DNA of 64,000 nt. It comes from DASRWT01 sp963748485 (GTDB lineage Bacteria; Methylomirabilota; Methylomirabilia; Rokubacteriales; CSP1-6). A program made the translations under genes and the position numbers. The stretch spans positions 248,001-312,000 of the forward strand of contig CAVVJF010000013.1 in assembly GCA_963748485.1 (NCBI GenBank). The letters run 5' to 3'. Shown here piece after piece: positions 48,414 to 57,010 of this stretch. A model generated the notes under the pieces. That model searched no databases, was not told the DNA's origin, and saw nothing but the letters and a program-made list of their open reading frames with translations. Position 1 is the stretch's first letter. Every line of letters starts with the position of its first letter.

Positions 48414-48962
48414 CTAATCGTCTTGCTCCTCCACGCCCAGCCAGTACTTGTTCCACTCGGCGAGGTGCGTGAGGGTGGAGAGGTCCTTCATACGGTCCAC
48501 GTAGACGACGCCGCGGAGGTGGTCGGTCTCGTGCTGGATCACGCGGGCGAAGAACTCCTTGGCGACCACGTCGATGCGGTTGCCCTCCCGATCGTAGGCC
48601 TCGAGCCGAACGGAGGCGTACCGCGGCACCACCCCCCGCATGTCCGGCACCGAGAGACAGCCTTCCCAGCCGTCCTCCATCTCCACGGAGAGCGGCGTGA
48701 CCACGGGATTGATCAGCACGGTGAGCGGGATGGACTCGGCCTCCGGATACCGCGGATTGTCCTTAACCTCGATCACGCAGATCTGCTTGAGGGTGTGGAC
48801 CTGGTTGGCGGCCAAACCCGCTCCGTTGTATTCCCTCATCGTTTCCACCATGTCGTCGATGAGGCGCTGGATCTCCGGCGTGCGGATCGCCTCGACGGGA
48901 ACGGGGTCGGCGGGCTGCCGGAGCACGGGATGACCGAGGCGCGCGACCTTCAGTATGGCCAT
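48414..48962 (-). CDS. def: Peptide deformylase
   Basis: A 182-residue metalloenzyme that removes the formyl group from nascent proteins. All three motifs are present: GAGLAANQV (about 47), EGCLSVP (about 94) and HETDHLRG (about 136), the latter with the metal-binding His pair and catalytic Glu. ATG 48962 has AGGAGG six bases upstream and a TACAAT -10 (48985-48990). Downstream of the LOG gene. Confidence 0.95.
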   Translation of the reverse strand: MAILKVARLGHPVLRQPADPVPVEAIRTPEIQRLIDDMVETMREYNGAGLAANQVHTLKQICVIEVKDNPRYPEAESIPLTVLINPVVTPLSVEMEDGWEGCLSVPDMRGVVPRYASVRLEAYDREGNRIDVVAKEFFARVIQHETDHLRGVVYVDRMKDLSTLTHLAEWNKYWLGVEEQDD

Positions 48963-48984
48963 GGATGTCCTCCTGAACGTCCGA

Positions 48985-48990
48985 ATTGTA
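48985..48990 (-). promoter_or_regulatory. -10 element (TACAAT) of def
   Basis: TACAAT on the minus strand, 22 bases before ATG 48962, with AGGAGG in the leader. A normal leadered promoter between LOG and def. Confidence 0.45.
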
Positions 48991-48993
48991 ACA

Positions 48994-49566
48994 CTACTGC
49001 CACTTGAGACCGTAGCCGTGCGGCTGATAGGACTCGAGGTAGCGCAGGAGGGCGTCCACGTCCGGGGCGGGATACCAGAGATCGAGGTACTCCGCCTTGA
49101 TGAAGGCCTGGTCGATGCCGCGCTGGATCTGTGTCCACAGGGGCTCGTAGTAGCCGTCGAGGTCGAGCACCGCGATGGGCTTGCGATGATAGCCGAGCTG
49201 CTTGAGCACCATCACCTCGAGGATCTCTTCGAAGGTCCCCATGCCGCCCGGCAGCGCCACGAAGGCGTCCCCCCGCGCGTCCATGATCGCCTTGCGGTCC
49301 CGCAGGCCCTCGGTGACGATCAGCTCGGTCACCGTGGTCTCCCCCACGCCCAGGTCCAGGAGCGCCTTGGGGATGACGCCGGTGACGGCGCCACCGTGGG
49401 CGAGCACCGTGCGGGCCAGTTCACCCATGAGGCCCACCCCGCCCCCGCCGTAGACGAGGCGCCAGCCGCGGCGCGCGAGCTTCTCGCCCATCTCGCGCGC
49501 GGCGTCGAAGTACTTGGCGTCGGCGAGATTGCTGGAGCCGCAGAAGACGGTGACCGCGCCGATCAC
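48994..49566 (-). CDS. LOG-family protein (cytokinin riboside monophosphate phosphoribohydrolase-like)
   Basis: A 190-residue LOG/Rossmann-type protein. VFCGSSNLADAKYFDAA at the N-terminus, VYGGGGVGLMGELARTVL, and the signature PGGMGTFEEILEV. Family enzymes release ribose phosphate from cytosine/adenine-type nucleotides. GTG 49566 overlaps the queG stop (GTGA) with GGGGAGA upstream. Co-transcribed with queG. Confidence 0.92.
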   Translation of the reverse strand: MIGAVTVFCGSSNLADAKYFDAAREMGEKLARRGWRLVYGGGGVGLMGELARTVLAHGGAVTGVIPKALLDLGVGETTVTELIVTEGLRDRKAIMDARGDAFVALPGGMGTFEEILEVMVLKQLGYHRKPIAVLDLDGYYEPLWTQIQRGIDQAFIKAEYLDLWYPAPDVDALLRYLESYQPHGYGLKWQ

Positions 49567-50501
49567 CCGGCCGGGTCTCCCCGGCGCGCGTTGTCCAGGG
49601 CGATCCGGGCATTGCGCCGCATGCCCTCGGCCTTGGGCCGCGTCAGCGGCATGCCTCCGAAGCGCCGCGCGAAGGCGAGGTCGTCCATCGCCGCCACCGC
49701 CGCCGCTCCCGGATAGGACGCGGTGGGGAGGAAGGCCGGCTCGCGCGTCCGCGGCGCCTTGCGGTTCCAGGGGCAGACGTCCTGACACACGTCGCATCCG
49801 AACTGCCACTGCCCCATCGCGGGGGCCAGCGCGGGATCCACCTCGCCCCGATGCTCAATGGTGAGGTACGAAATGCAGCGCCGCGCGTCCAGCACGTAGG
49901 GGGCGACGAAGGCATCGGTGGGGCAGGCATCCAGGCAGGCGCGGCAGGTTCCGCAGCGGTCCGGCAGCGCCGCGTCGTGGACGAGCGCGGCGGTCGTCAG
50001 GAGTACCCCGATGAAGAACCAGGATCCGAGGGTGGGATGGAGCAGCATCGAGTTCTTCCCCACCCACCCGAGCCCGGCGCGCGCGGCCAGATCACGCTCG
50101 AGGATGGGGCCCGTGTCCACGTAGCAGCGCCCACGCTCGCCCGCCGCGTCGCCGATGAAGCGGGCGAGGGCCTCGATCCGCGGCGTCATCACGTCATGGT
50201 AGTCGCGGCCCCAGGCGTAGCGAGCCACCGGCGTCCACGACTCGTCGGCGGCTGGGCCCTGGAAGTAGTTGAGCGCCACGCAGACGACCGAGCGCGCCTC
50301 GGGCAGCACCCGACGGGGATCGAGCCGCTCGGGCAGGCGCCGCCCGAGATAGGCCATGGTGCCCGCGTGCCCGTCGGCGATCCAGCGGGTGAGCGCCTCC
50401 CCATGCTCCGGTGGGTCGGCCGGGCCCACCGCGACCAGGTCGAAGCCGAGGGCGAGCGCCCGCGCCTTCACCGCCTCGGTGAGCGCCGCCGCCGCGATCA
50501 C
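49563..50501 (-). CDS. queG: Epoxyqueuosine reductase QueG
   Basis: A 312-residue cobalamin- and Fe-S-dependent enzyme for the last step of queuosine synthesis in tRNA. The two 4Fe-4S sites are CGTCRACLDACPTDAF (about 184) and CDVCQDVCPWN (about 234). RCYVDTGPILERDLAARAGLGWVGKNSMLL is the QueG core with the substrate and cobalamin region. A little shorter than the usual 350-380. GTG 50501 overlaps the methyltransferase stop. B12-dependent like MetH next door. Confidence 0.95.
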   Translation of the reverse strand: MIAAAALTEAVKARALALGFDLVAVGPADPPEHGEALTRWIADGHAGTMAYLGRRLPERLDPRRVLPEARSVVCVALNYFQGPAADESWTPVARYAWGRDYHDVMTPRIEALARFIGDAAGERGRCYVDTGPILERDLAARAGLGWVGKNSMLLHPTLGSWFFIGVLLTTAALVHDAALPDRCGTCRACLDACPTDAFVAPYVLDARRCISYLTIEHRGEVDPALAPAMGQWQFGCDVCQDVCPWNRKAPRTREPAFLPTASYPGAAAVAAMDDLAFARRFGGMPLTRPKAEGMRRNARIALDNARRGDPAG

Positions 50502-51145
50502 GGTCGGCGCCCCTTCACGATGAGGTGGCTACGCGTGAGGGTGCGGCCGCCCGACTCGAGGAACTCGATGTAGCGGAACCAGCGTCCGTCGGCACGCCAT
50601 CGCTCCTCGAGCCCTACCGCGGCGCCGAGCGCCTCTTCCACCGAGCCGAACTCCTGGACTTCCGCCTCCACCTGCAGCACCTCGACCTTGAGACCGGCCC
50701 GCTCGAAGGCGGCGCGCATGCTGGCCTCGTCATAGGCGAAGCGCGAGATCTTGCCGGTCTCCTTCCACTGATCCACGTGAAAGGCCACCATGGCGAGGGG
50801 GCCGCCCGCGGGGAGCGCGCGCGCCGCGCGCTCGATGATGGCGTCGGAGGCGCAGAGATGCGCGGTCACGACGTCGGGGCGCCAGGACTCGTACTCGCCC
50901 GCCTCCACGTCGGCGACGTGGAACTCGGCGTTGACGACCCCGGCCCGCGCCGCGCGCTCCACTGCCTCGGCGATGAGGGCGGGCTCGCGGTCGAGGCCGA
51001 TCACCCGCCGGAATCGCGGTGCGAGGGCGAGCGCGACGCGTCCCCAGCCGCAGCCCAGGTCGAGGAGACGCCGGCCCACGAGCGGTTCCTCCGCGAAGAG
51101 GTCGAGGAATCGAGGGCTCAGGCCCGGAACCGCCGCCTGAAGCAT
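50498..51145 (-). CDS. SAM-dependent methyltransferase
   Basis: A 215-residue class I methyltransferase. Motif I RRLLDLGCGWGRVALAL (about 25-41), VIGLDREP, and DVVTAHLCASDAIIERAARALPAGGPLAMVAFHVD are typical. The acceptor is unknown. ATG 51145 overlaps the metH stop (ATGA), so it is translated with metH; a role in homocysteine/SAM metabolism is plausible but unproved. Confidence 0.88.
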   Translation of the reverse strand: MLQAAVPGLSPRFLDLFAEEPLVGRRLLDLGCGWGRVALALAPRFRRVIGLDREPALIAEAVERAARAGVVNAEFHVADVEAGEYESWRPDVVTAHLCASDAIIERAARALPAGGPLAMVAFHVDQWKETGKISRFAYDEASMRAAFERAGLKVEVLQVEAEVQEFGSVEEALGAAVGLEERWRADGRWFRYIEFLESGGRTLTRSHLIVKGRRP

Positions 51146-54100
51146 CAGTCGGTGGAGGTCGTGCCGTCGGCCTTGAAGTACTTCGCCTCGGGATGATGGA
51201 AGACGATGGCGGACACCGACGCCTCGGGATCCATCATGCAGGCCTCAGTCAGGGTGAGCCCGACGCGTTCCGGACCGAGGAGGTCGAAGATGATGCGCTG
51301 GTCGCCGAGGTCCGGACACGCGGGGTACCCGGGCGAGACGCGCAGGCCGCGATAGCGCGCCTTGAGCCGGTCGGTCATGGACGTGCCGGGAGGATCCGGG
51401 AAGCCCCACTGCGTACGGAGCCGCGCGTGCAGCATTTCCGCGAAGGCCTCGGCGCTCTCGATGGCGATTGCCTGCAGCGCGTAGGAGCGGAGATACTGGC
51501 CCGCCTCCTTCCACTCCTCGGCGAGCCGCCGAACCCCCGTCCCGCACGTCACCGCGAACAGCGCCACGTAGTCGCGCTCGCCGCTCTCCGCCGGACGGGC
51601 GTAGTCGGCGAGGCAAAGCCGCTCGCCGGCAGGCTGGCGCGGGAAGCGGAACCGGCCCACCTCGCGGCCGCCCTCGTAGAGAACGAGGGCGTCGCCCACG
51701 GCATTGGACTCGTAGAAGCGATAGAGACCGTCGGCACGCAGCCAGGCGCGGTCGGCCGCCTCGCGCTGGAGGGCGGTCACCATGTCGCGCAGCTCCAACG
51801 CCTTGGCGTCGCCATCCTCGAGGAGCCGCCCCACCGCGCCCTTGAGCCCGAGGTGCTTGCCGAGCAGCATCTGGAGGTTGAGGTAGGGGTAGACGTGGGA
51901 GAGCGGCACGTCGCGCAGGACGTGCAGATCGAGGTCGGGCGGAGCGGGTGCCGGCACGGTGCGCGATACCGCCGACCGCGCGTGCGCGCCCGCCGCGGCG
52001 GGGGGCGGCGCGCCGATCGTCTCGCCGCCCGCACGCAGCGCCTCCTGCTGGGCGGCGACGTCCGCCAGCAAGGCCTCCCGGGTGGTGGCGCCGAAGAGCC
52101 GGTTGGCGAGGTCGAGCCCGTCCATGGCGTCCTTGGCGTAGATCGTGGAACCCGGGTACTCGGGGGCGATGCGCGTCGCCGTGAACTTGCGCGTCAGCGC
52201 GGCGCCGCCGACGAAGAGGGGAATATCGATGCCGGCGGACCGGAGATCCTGCGCGGTCACCACCATCTGCTGGGCCGACTTGACGAGCAGCCCGGACAGC
52301 CCGAAGGCGTCCGGCTTGTGGCTGTGGTACGCCGCGATGAGATCCTCCGGAGGCACCTTGATGCCGAGGTTGATCACGCGATAGCCGTTGTTCTTCCAGA
52401 TGATCTCGACCAGGTTCTTGCCGATGTCGTGCACGTCGCCCTTGACGGTGGCGAGCACGATGCTCCCGCGTGTCGCGCTCTCGGCCTTCTCCATGAACTG
52501 CTCGAGGTGCGCCACCGCCGCCTTCATCGCCTCCGCCGATTGCAGCACCTCGGCCACGATGAGCTGGTTGTCGTTGAAGAGACGGCCTACTTCTTCCATG
52601 CCCTTCATCAGGGGCCCGTTGATGATCTCGAGCGGGGCCGCATTCGCGCGCTTGGCCTCGAGGTCGGCGATGAGGCCGTCGCGAGAGCCCTCCACGATGT
52701 AGCGGGCGAGCCGCTCGTCGAGGGACAGTGACGTGCCCACCGCGCGCGCTTCCTTCTTCTTGCCGCGGAAGTGCGCGGCGAAGGCGGCGACGGGATCCTC
52801 GCCCCGCATCCAGATGAGGTCCTCGGCGAGGCGGCGCTCCTCCTCGGGGATGGACGCGTAGCGCTCGAGCCGCTCGGTGTTGACGATGGCGTAGTCGAGC
52901 CCGGCCTTGGTGCAGTGGTAGAGGAAGACGGCGTTGAGGACTTCGCGGCCGGCGGGCGGCAGGCCGAAGGAGACGTTCGAGATGCCGAGTATGGTCCGGC
53001 ATTCGGGGAAGCGCTCCTTGATGGCGCGCAGGCCCTCGATGGTCTCCACCGCCGAGCCCACGTAGTTGGCGTCGCCGGTACCCACCGGGAACACGAGGGG
53101 ATCGAAGATGAGGTCGCGCGCAGGCACCCCGTACTTGCCGGTGAGCAGGGTGAACGACCGCTCGGCGATCTCGAGCTTCCGCTCGCGCGACACCGCCATC
53201 CCCTGCTGTTTGTTCTCGTCGATGCACCCCACGACCATCGCGGCCCCGTAGGTGCGGCAGAGCGGCACCACTCGCTCGAAGCGCTCCTCGCCGTCCTCCA
53301 GATTGATCGAGTTGACGATGGCCTTGCCCTGGCAGAGGCGCAGGGCGGCCTCGATGATGACGGCGTCGGTGGAATCGATCATGAGGGGCGCCTTCACCTT
53401 CCGGGTGAGGCGATCGAGGAAGCGGAGCATGTCGGCGTGCTCGTCGCGGTCCGGATTGGCGAGGCAGACGTCCAGGACCTGTCCGCCCCCGCGCACCTGG
53501 GCGCGGCCCACCTCCGCCGCCTCCTCGAAGCGGTCCTCCACGATGAGGTCCTTGAACTTCCGCGAGCCGATCACGTTGGTCCGCTCGCCCACGAGCAGGG
53601 GGCGATTGTCGTCGCCCGGGTAGACGACCTCGATGCCGCTCACCGCGGGGGCGAGGCGCTCGGCCGGTCGCCGCGGCGGCCGGCCGTCCACCAGGCGGGC
53701 GAGCGCGCGGGTGTGGGCAGGCGTGGTGCCGCAGCAGCCCCCCACCATGTTCACCCACCCCTCCTCCACGAAGCGCCGCATCTTCAGCGCGAGGCTATCC
53801 GGCGTCTCCTCGTACTGGCCGTGCTCGTCGGGCAGCCCCGCGTTGGGGTACACGGTGACGAGACAGGTCGCCAGCCCGGCGAGCGAGCGCAGATGGTCGG
53901 TCATGAACTCGGGGCCGGTGGCGCAGTTGAGGCCGATGGAGAAGAGGTCGAGATGCTCGAGCGAGGCGTAGAGGGCGTCCACGCCCTGCCCCGCGAGCAT
54001 GCTCCCCATAGGCTCGATGGTGCCGCTCACCATGAGGGGTAGCTCCGCGCCGGCCTCCGCCAGCGCCTCGCGCACGCCGATCGCGGCGGCCTTCACGTTG

Positions 54101-54615
54101 AGCGTGTCCTGGCTGGTCTCGAGCAGCAGCGCGTCGGCGCCGCCGGCGATCAGGCCGCGCGCCTGCTCACGATACCCCTCGCGGACCTCCTCGAAGGTGA
54201 TCCCTCCGGTCACGGTGATGGTGCGTGTCCCCGGGCCCATGGCGCCGATAACGAACCGGGGGCGCTCCGGCGTGGAGCGGGCATCGACCGCCTCACGGGC
54301 GAGGCGTGCGGCAGCCTCGGAGATCTCCAGGCACTTATCCGATAATCCATATTCGGCCAGCACATAGGGAGCGCAACCGAAGGAATTGGTAGAAATGAGG
54401 TCCGCGCCCGCGTCGAGATAGGCTTCGTGAATGGCGCGGATCACGTCCGGTCGGGTGAGGTTGAGATGCTCGTTGCAGCCCTCGTACTGCGCGCCGCCGA
54501 AGTCAGCCGCAGTGAGATTGCGCGCTTGTATCATCGTGCCCATGGCGCCGTCGAGCACCAGGATGCGACGGCGAAGAGCATCGGTGAGCAGCGCGCAGCG
54601 CGCGGCGAGGGACAT
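51145..54615 (-). CDS. metH: Cobalamin-dependent methionine synthase MetH
   Basis: A 1156-residue, four-module methionine synthase that methylates homocysteine using methyltetrahydrofolate. Homocysteine domain (about 1-320) with zinc ligands GLNCATGPE and GGCCGTTP (about 291-296); pterin domain (about 340-600); cap and B12 domain with DVHDIG (about 725-730), the His that ligates cobalt; C-terminal activation domain with VSPGYPACPD. Somewhat shorter than E. coli MetH (1227). ATG 54615 is preceded by TAGGAT at six bases, so a leaderless message is likely. No cobalamin riboswitch fits in the short leader. Confidence 0.97.
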   Translation of the reverse strand: MSLAARCALLTDALRRRILVLDGAMGTMIQARNLTAADFGGAQYEGCNEHLNLTRPDVIRAIHEAYLDAGADLISTNSFGCAPYVLAEYGLSDKCLEISEAAARLAREAVDARSTPERPRFVIGAMGPGTRTITVTGGITFEEVREGYREQARGLIAGGADALLLETSQDTLNVKAAAIGVREALAEAGAELPLMVSGTIEPMGSMLAGQGVDALYASLEHLDLFSIGLNCATGPEFMTDHLRSLAGLATCLVTVYPNAGLPDEHGQYEETPDSLALKMRRFVEEGWVNMVGGCCGTTPAHTRALARLVDGRPPRRPAERLAPAVSGIEVVYPGDDNRPLLVGERTNVIGSRKFKDLIVEDRFEEAAEVGRAQVRGGGQVLDVCLANPDRDEHADMLRFLDRLTRKVKAPLMIDSTDAVIIEAALRLCQGKAIVNSINLEDGEERFERVVPLCRTYGAAMVVGCIDENKQQGMAVSRERKLEIAERSFTLLTGKYGVPARDLIFDPLVFPVGTGDANYVGSAVETIEGLRAIKERFPECRTILGISNVSFGLPPAGREVLNAVFLYHCTKAGLDYAIVNTERLERYASIPEEERRLAEDLIWMRGEDPVAAFAAHFRGKKKEARAVGTSLSLDERLARYIVEGSRDGLIADLEAKRANAAPLEIINGPLMKGMEEVGRLFNDNQLIVAEVLQSAEAMKAAVAHLEQFMEKAESATRGSIVLATVKGDVHDIGKNLVEIIWKNNGYRVINLGIKVPPEDLIAAYHSHKPDAFGLSGLLVKSAQQMVVTAQDLRSAGIDIPLFVGGAALTRKFTATRIAPEYPGSTIYAKDAMDGLDLANRLFGATTREALLADVAAQQEALRAGGETIGAPPPAAAGAHARSAVSRTVPAPAPPDLDLHVLRDVPLSHVYPYLNLQMLLGKHLGLKGAVGRLLEDGDAKALELRDMVTALQREAADRAWLRADGLYRFYESNAVGDALVLYEGGREVGRFRFPRQPAGERLCLADYARPAESGERDYVALFAVTCGTGVRRLAEEWKEAGQYLRSYALQAIAIESAEAFAEMLHARLRTQWGFPDPPGTSMTDRLKARYRGLRVSPGYPACPDLGDQRIIFDLLGPERVGLTLTEACMMDPEASVSAIVFHHPEAKYFKADGTTSTD

Positions 54616-54621
54616 GGCAAT

Positions 54622-54627
54622 ATCCTA
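54622..54627 (-). promoter_or_regulatory. -10 element (TAGGAT) of metH
   Basis: TAGGAT on the minus strand six bases before ATG 54615; no Shine-Dalgarno. Confidence 0.45.
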
Positions 54628-54628
54628 G

Positions 54629-54676
54629 CACCCCCCTCCCCCTCTCCCCACCGGGCCGAGGGCCGGGGTAAGGGTG
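54629..54676. repeat. Palindromic GC repeat, copy 1
   Basis: C-rich left part (CCCCCCTCCCCCTCTCCCC) and G-rich right part (GAGGGCCGGGGTAAGGG) form an imperfect palindrome between the metH and hydroxylase promoters. Its reverse complement resembles copy 2 at 60805-60845. Confidence 0.55.
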
Positions 54677-54679
54677 CGC

Positions 54680-54685
54680 TATACT
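54680..54685 (+). promoter_or_regulatory. -10 element (TATACT) of the hydroxylase-HyuBA operon
   Basis: TATACT 11 bases before ATG 54697; no Shine-Dalgarno. Confidence 0.5.
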
Positions 54686-54696
54686 CCGTCAGCGCG

Positions 54697-57003
54697 ATGA
54701 CCACGCCGTTTGGCCGGCCGTACCTCCGCAAGGAAGACCAGCGCTTCATCACCGGTCGCGGCCGCTATGTGGACGACCTGCGCGCTCCTGACGCGCTGCA
54801 CGCCGCCTTTGTTCGCAGCCCCCACGCCCATGCCCGGGTGGAGCGGATCGACACCGACGTCGCCCGCGCGATGCCCGGCGTGGCGGCGGTGTATACCTTG
54901 GCCGACCTCCCCGAGTGCCGGCGGCCCATCCCGGCCTCGGTGCCCGTTCCGGACCCGTTCCACCGGCCGACGCATCAGGTGTTCGCCGAGCCCACCGTCC
55001 GCCATGTGGGCGAAGTGGTGGCGGTGGTGCTCGCGACGGGGCCCTATCTCGCGGCGGATGCCGCCGAGGCGGTCGCGGTCGAGTACTCACCGCAGCCCGC
55101 CGCCGCTTCCCTCGCCGCCGCCACCGCCGCGGGCGCGCCGCGCGTATTCGAGGACTGGCCAGGCAACGACGGCGGGCTTTCCTCAGCGCGGGTCGGCGAG
55201 CCGGAAGCCGCGTTGGCTGGAGCCCACGTGGTGGTCGAAGGGGACCTGGCGCTGGCCCGGGTGGCGGGAGCACCCATCGAGACGCGTGGGCTGCTCGTGA
55301 TGCCCGAGGGGCCGGACGGCCGCTTCACCGTGTGGATTCCCACCCAGAGCCCCTACGGCCTTCGCGCGACGCTGGCTGCCGCGCTCGGCCTTGCCGAGGA
55401 GAGCGTCCGCGTCATCTCCACCGACTCCGGCGGCGGGTTCGGCATCAAGGGCCATGCCTATCCCGAGGACATCATCCTCGCGGTGGCGGCCCGGCGCCTT
55501 GGCCGCCCGCTCAAGTGGACGGAGTCGCGCCGTGAGCACTTCCTCATGGGCTCGCCCGATCGGGGCCAGCGCCACCACGCGCGGCTCGGTGTGGACCGAG
55601 AGGGACGCATCGTGGCCATCGAGACGCGGTTCGCCCGTGACCACGGCGCCGACATGCCACTGGGCGAGGTGATCACGCGGAACACCATCAATCATCTCCC
55701 CGGGCCCTATCGAGTGCCGCACCTTGCCGTCGCGGGGCGGAACGTGGTCACCCACACCCTCGCCAGCGGGGCCTATCGCGGCTCGGGCCGGCCGGAAGCG
55801 GTGTTCGTGATGGAGCGGCTGCTAGACCGCGCCGCCCGCCGCCTCAACCTCGATCCCGCCGAGATCCGACGGCGGAACTTCGTTCGTCCGGGCGACATGC
55901 CTCATCGCACCGGCCTCGTCTATCGGGACGGCGTGCCCGTCACCTACGATCCCGCCGACTATCCCGCCGCCTTCGAGCGGCTGCTCGAGGCCTTCGGCTA
56001 CGAGGAATGGCGGAAGCGGAGCGTCGAGCGGCGGGGCAGCGCGCGGCCCATCGGCGTGGGGATCGGGTGCTACGTGCAGGGCACCGGCGTGGGACCCTTC
56101 GAGGGCGCCGACGTGCGCGTTGACGGCGCGGGCGGCGTCACCGTCTACATCGGGGTCACCTCGCAGGGCCAGGCGCACGAGACCACCATGGCCCAGATAG
56201 CCGCCGCCGAGCTGGGCGTCGAGCCCGATCGCGTGACGGTGGTGGCCGCCGATACCGCGGCGCTTCCGTACGGTAACGGGACGGGCGGCAGCCGTGTCGC
56301 CGCCAACTCAGGTCCAGCGGTGGCCCGCTCGTCGCGGGAGGTCGCCGACAAGGCCCGGCGGATCGCCGCCGAGATGCTCGAGTGCGCCCCGGCGGACGTG
56401 GTGTTGGCCGAGGGTCGCGTCCACGTGGCCGGCCTCCCGGCGCGGGGCTTTCCACTTGGTGAGGTCGCGCGCGCCGCCGTCCGCAGCAAGACCCTCGCGC
56501 GCGAGGGCCAGCCGGGTCTCCAGGCGTGCGGCTACTTCGCCCCGGAGTCGGTGACCTTCGCCTTCGGGGCCCAGGCCTGCGCGGTGGAGGTGGACGTGGA
56601 GACGGGGGCGGTGCGCGTGCTCCGGTACGTGGCCGCGCACGATTGCGGGCGCGCCATCAACCCCATGGTCGTCACGGGCCAGCTGCACGGCGGGATCGCC
56701 CAGGGGCTCGGCACCGCGCTCGCCGAAGAGCTCGTGCACGACGCCGACGGTCAGCTGCTCACCGGTTCGTTCATGGACTACGCGATCCCCGCCGCCGCCG
56801 ACCTGCCCGCGCTGGAGACCATCGTCCTGTCCTTTCCCTCCACCCGCAACGACCTCGGCATCAAGGGCGTGGGCGAGAGCGGCATCATCCCGCCGCCCGC
56901 CGCCATCGCCAATGCCGTCGAGGACGCCCTCAGCGACCGGGGCGTGGAGCTCGGCGTGGTGCCCCTCACCCGCGCGCGGGTGTGGCAGTCCCTACGGAGG
57001 TAA
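54697..57003 (+). CDS. Molybdenum hydroxylase large subunit (CoxL/xanthine dehydrogenase type)
   Basis: A 768-residue molybdopterin-binding subunit. TGRGRYVDDLRAPDALHAAFVRSPHAHARV is the N-terminal domain start; SGGGFGIKGHAYPEDIILA, GAYRGSGRPEAVFVMERLLD (the CoxL form II-type active-site loop AYRGSGR) and GIKGVGESGIIPPP (Glu near the Mo) follow. It would oxidise an aldehyde or N-heterocycle. Small Fe-S and FAD subunits are not adjacent, so partners come from elsewhere. Next gene, hyuB, has its Shine-Dalgarno GGAGG in the last codons. Confidence 0.93.
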   Translation: MTTPFGRPYLRKEDQRFITGRGRYVDDLRAPDALHAAFVRSPHAHARVERIDTDVARAMPGVAAVYTLADLPECRRPIPASVPVPDPFHRPTHQVFAEPTVRHVGEVVAVVLATGPYLAADAAEAVAVEYSPQPAAASLAAATAAGAPRVFEDWPGNDGGLSSARVGEPEAALAGAHVVVEGDLALARVAGAPIETRGLLVMPEGPDGRFTVWIPTQSPYGLRATLAAALGLAEESVRVISTDSGGGFGIKGHAYPEDIILAVAARRLGRPLKWTESRREHFLMGSPDRGQRHHARLGVDREGRIVAIETRFARDHGADMPLGEVITRNTINHLPGPYRVPHLAVAGRNVVTHTLASGAYRGSGRPEAVFVMERLLDRAARRLNLDPAEIRRRNFVRPGDMPHRTGLVYRDGVPVTYDPADYPAAFERLLEAFGYEEWRKRSVERRGSARPIGVGIGCYVQGTGVGPFEGADVRVDGAGGVTVYIGVTSQGQAHETTMAQIAAAELGVEPDRVTVVAADTAALPYGNGTGGSRVAANSGPAVARSSREVADKARRIAAEMLECAPADVVLAEGRVHVAGLPARGFPLGEVARAAVRSKTLAREGQPGLQACGYFAPESVTFAFGAQACAVEVDVETGAVRVLRYVAAHDCGRAINPMVVTGQLHGGIAQGLGTALAEELVHDADGQLLTGSFMDYAIPAAADLPALETIVLSFPSTRNDLGIKGVGESGIIPPPAAIANAVEDALSDRGVELGVVPLTRARVWQSLRR

Positions 57004-57010
57004 GCCGACC

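Noticed and set aside
51019..54042. Long open frames antisense to metH (for example 51019-52731 and 52771-54042 on the plus strand)
   Set aside because: They are shadows of metH in GC-rich DNA: no start signals, low-complexity Arg/Ala/Gly/His-rich translations, no family motifs.
54500..54700. Cobalamin riboswitch upstream of metH
   Set aside because: The -10 box is six bases before the start codon, leaving no leader, and no B12-box sequence was found.
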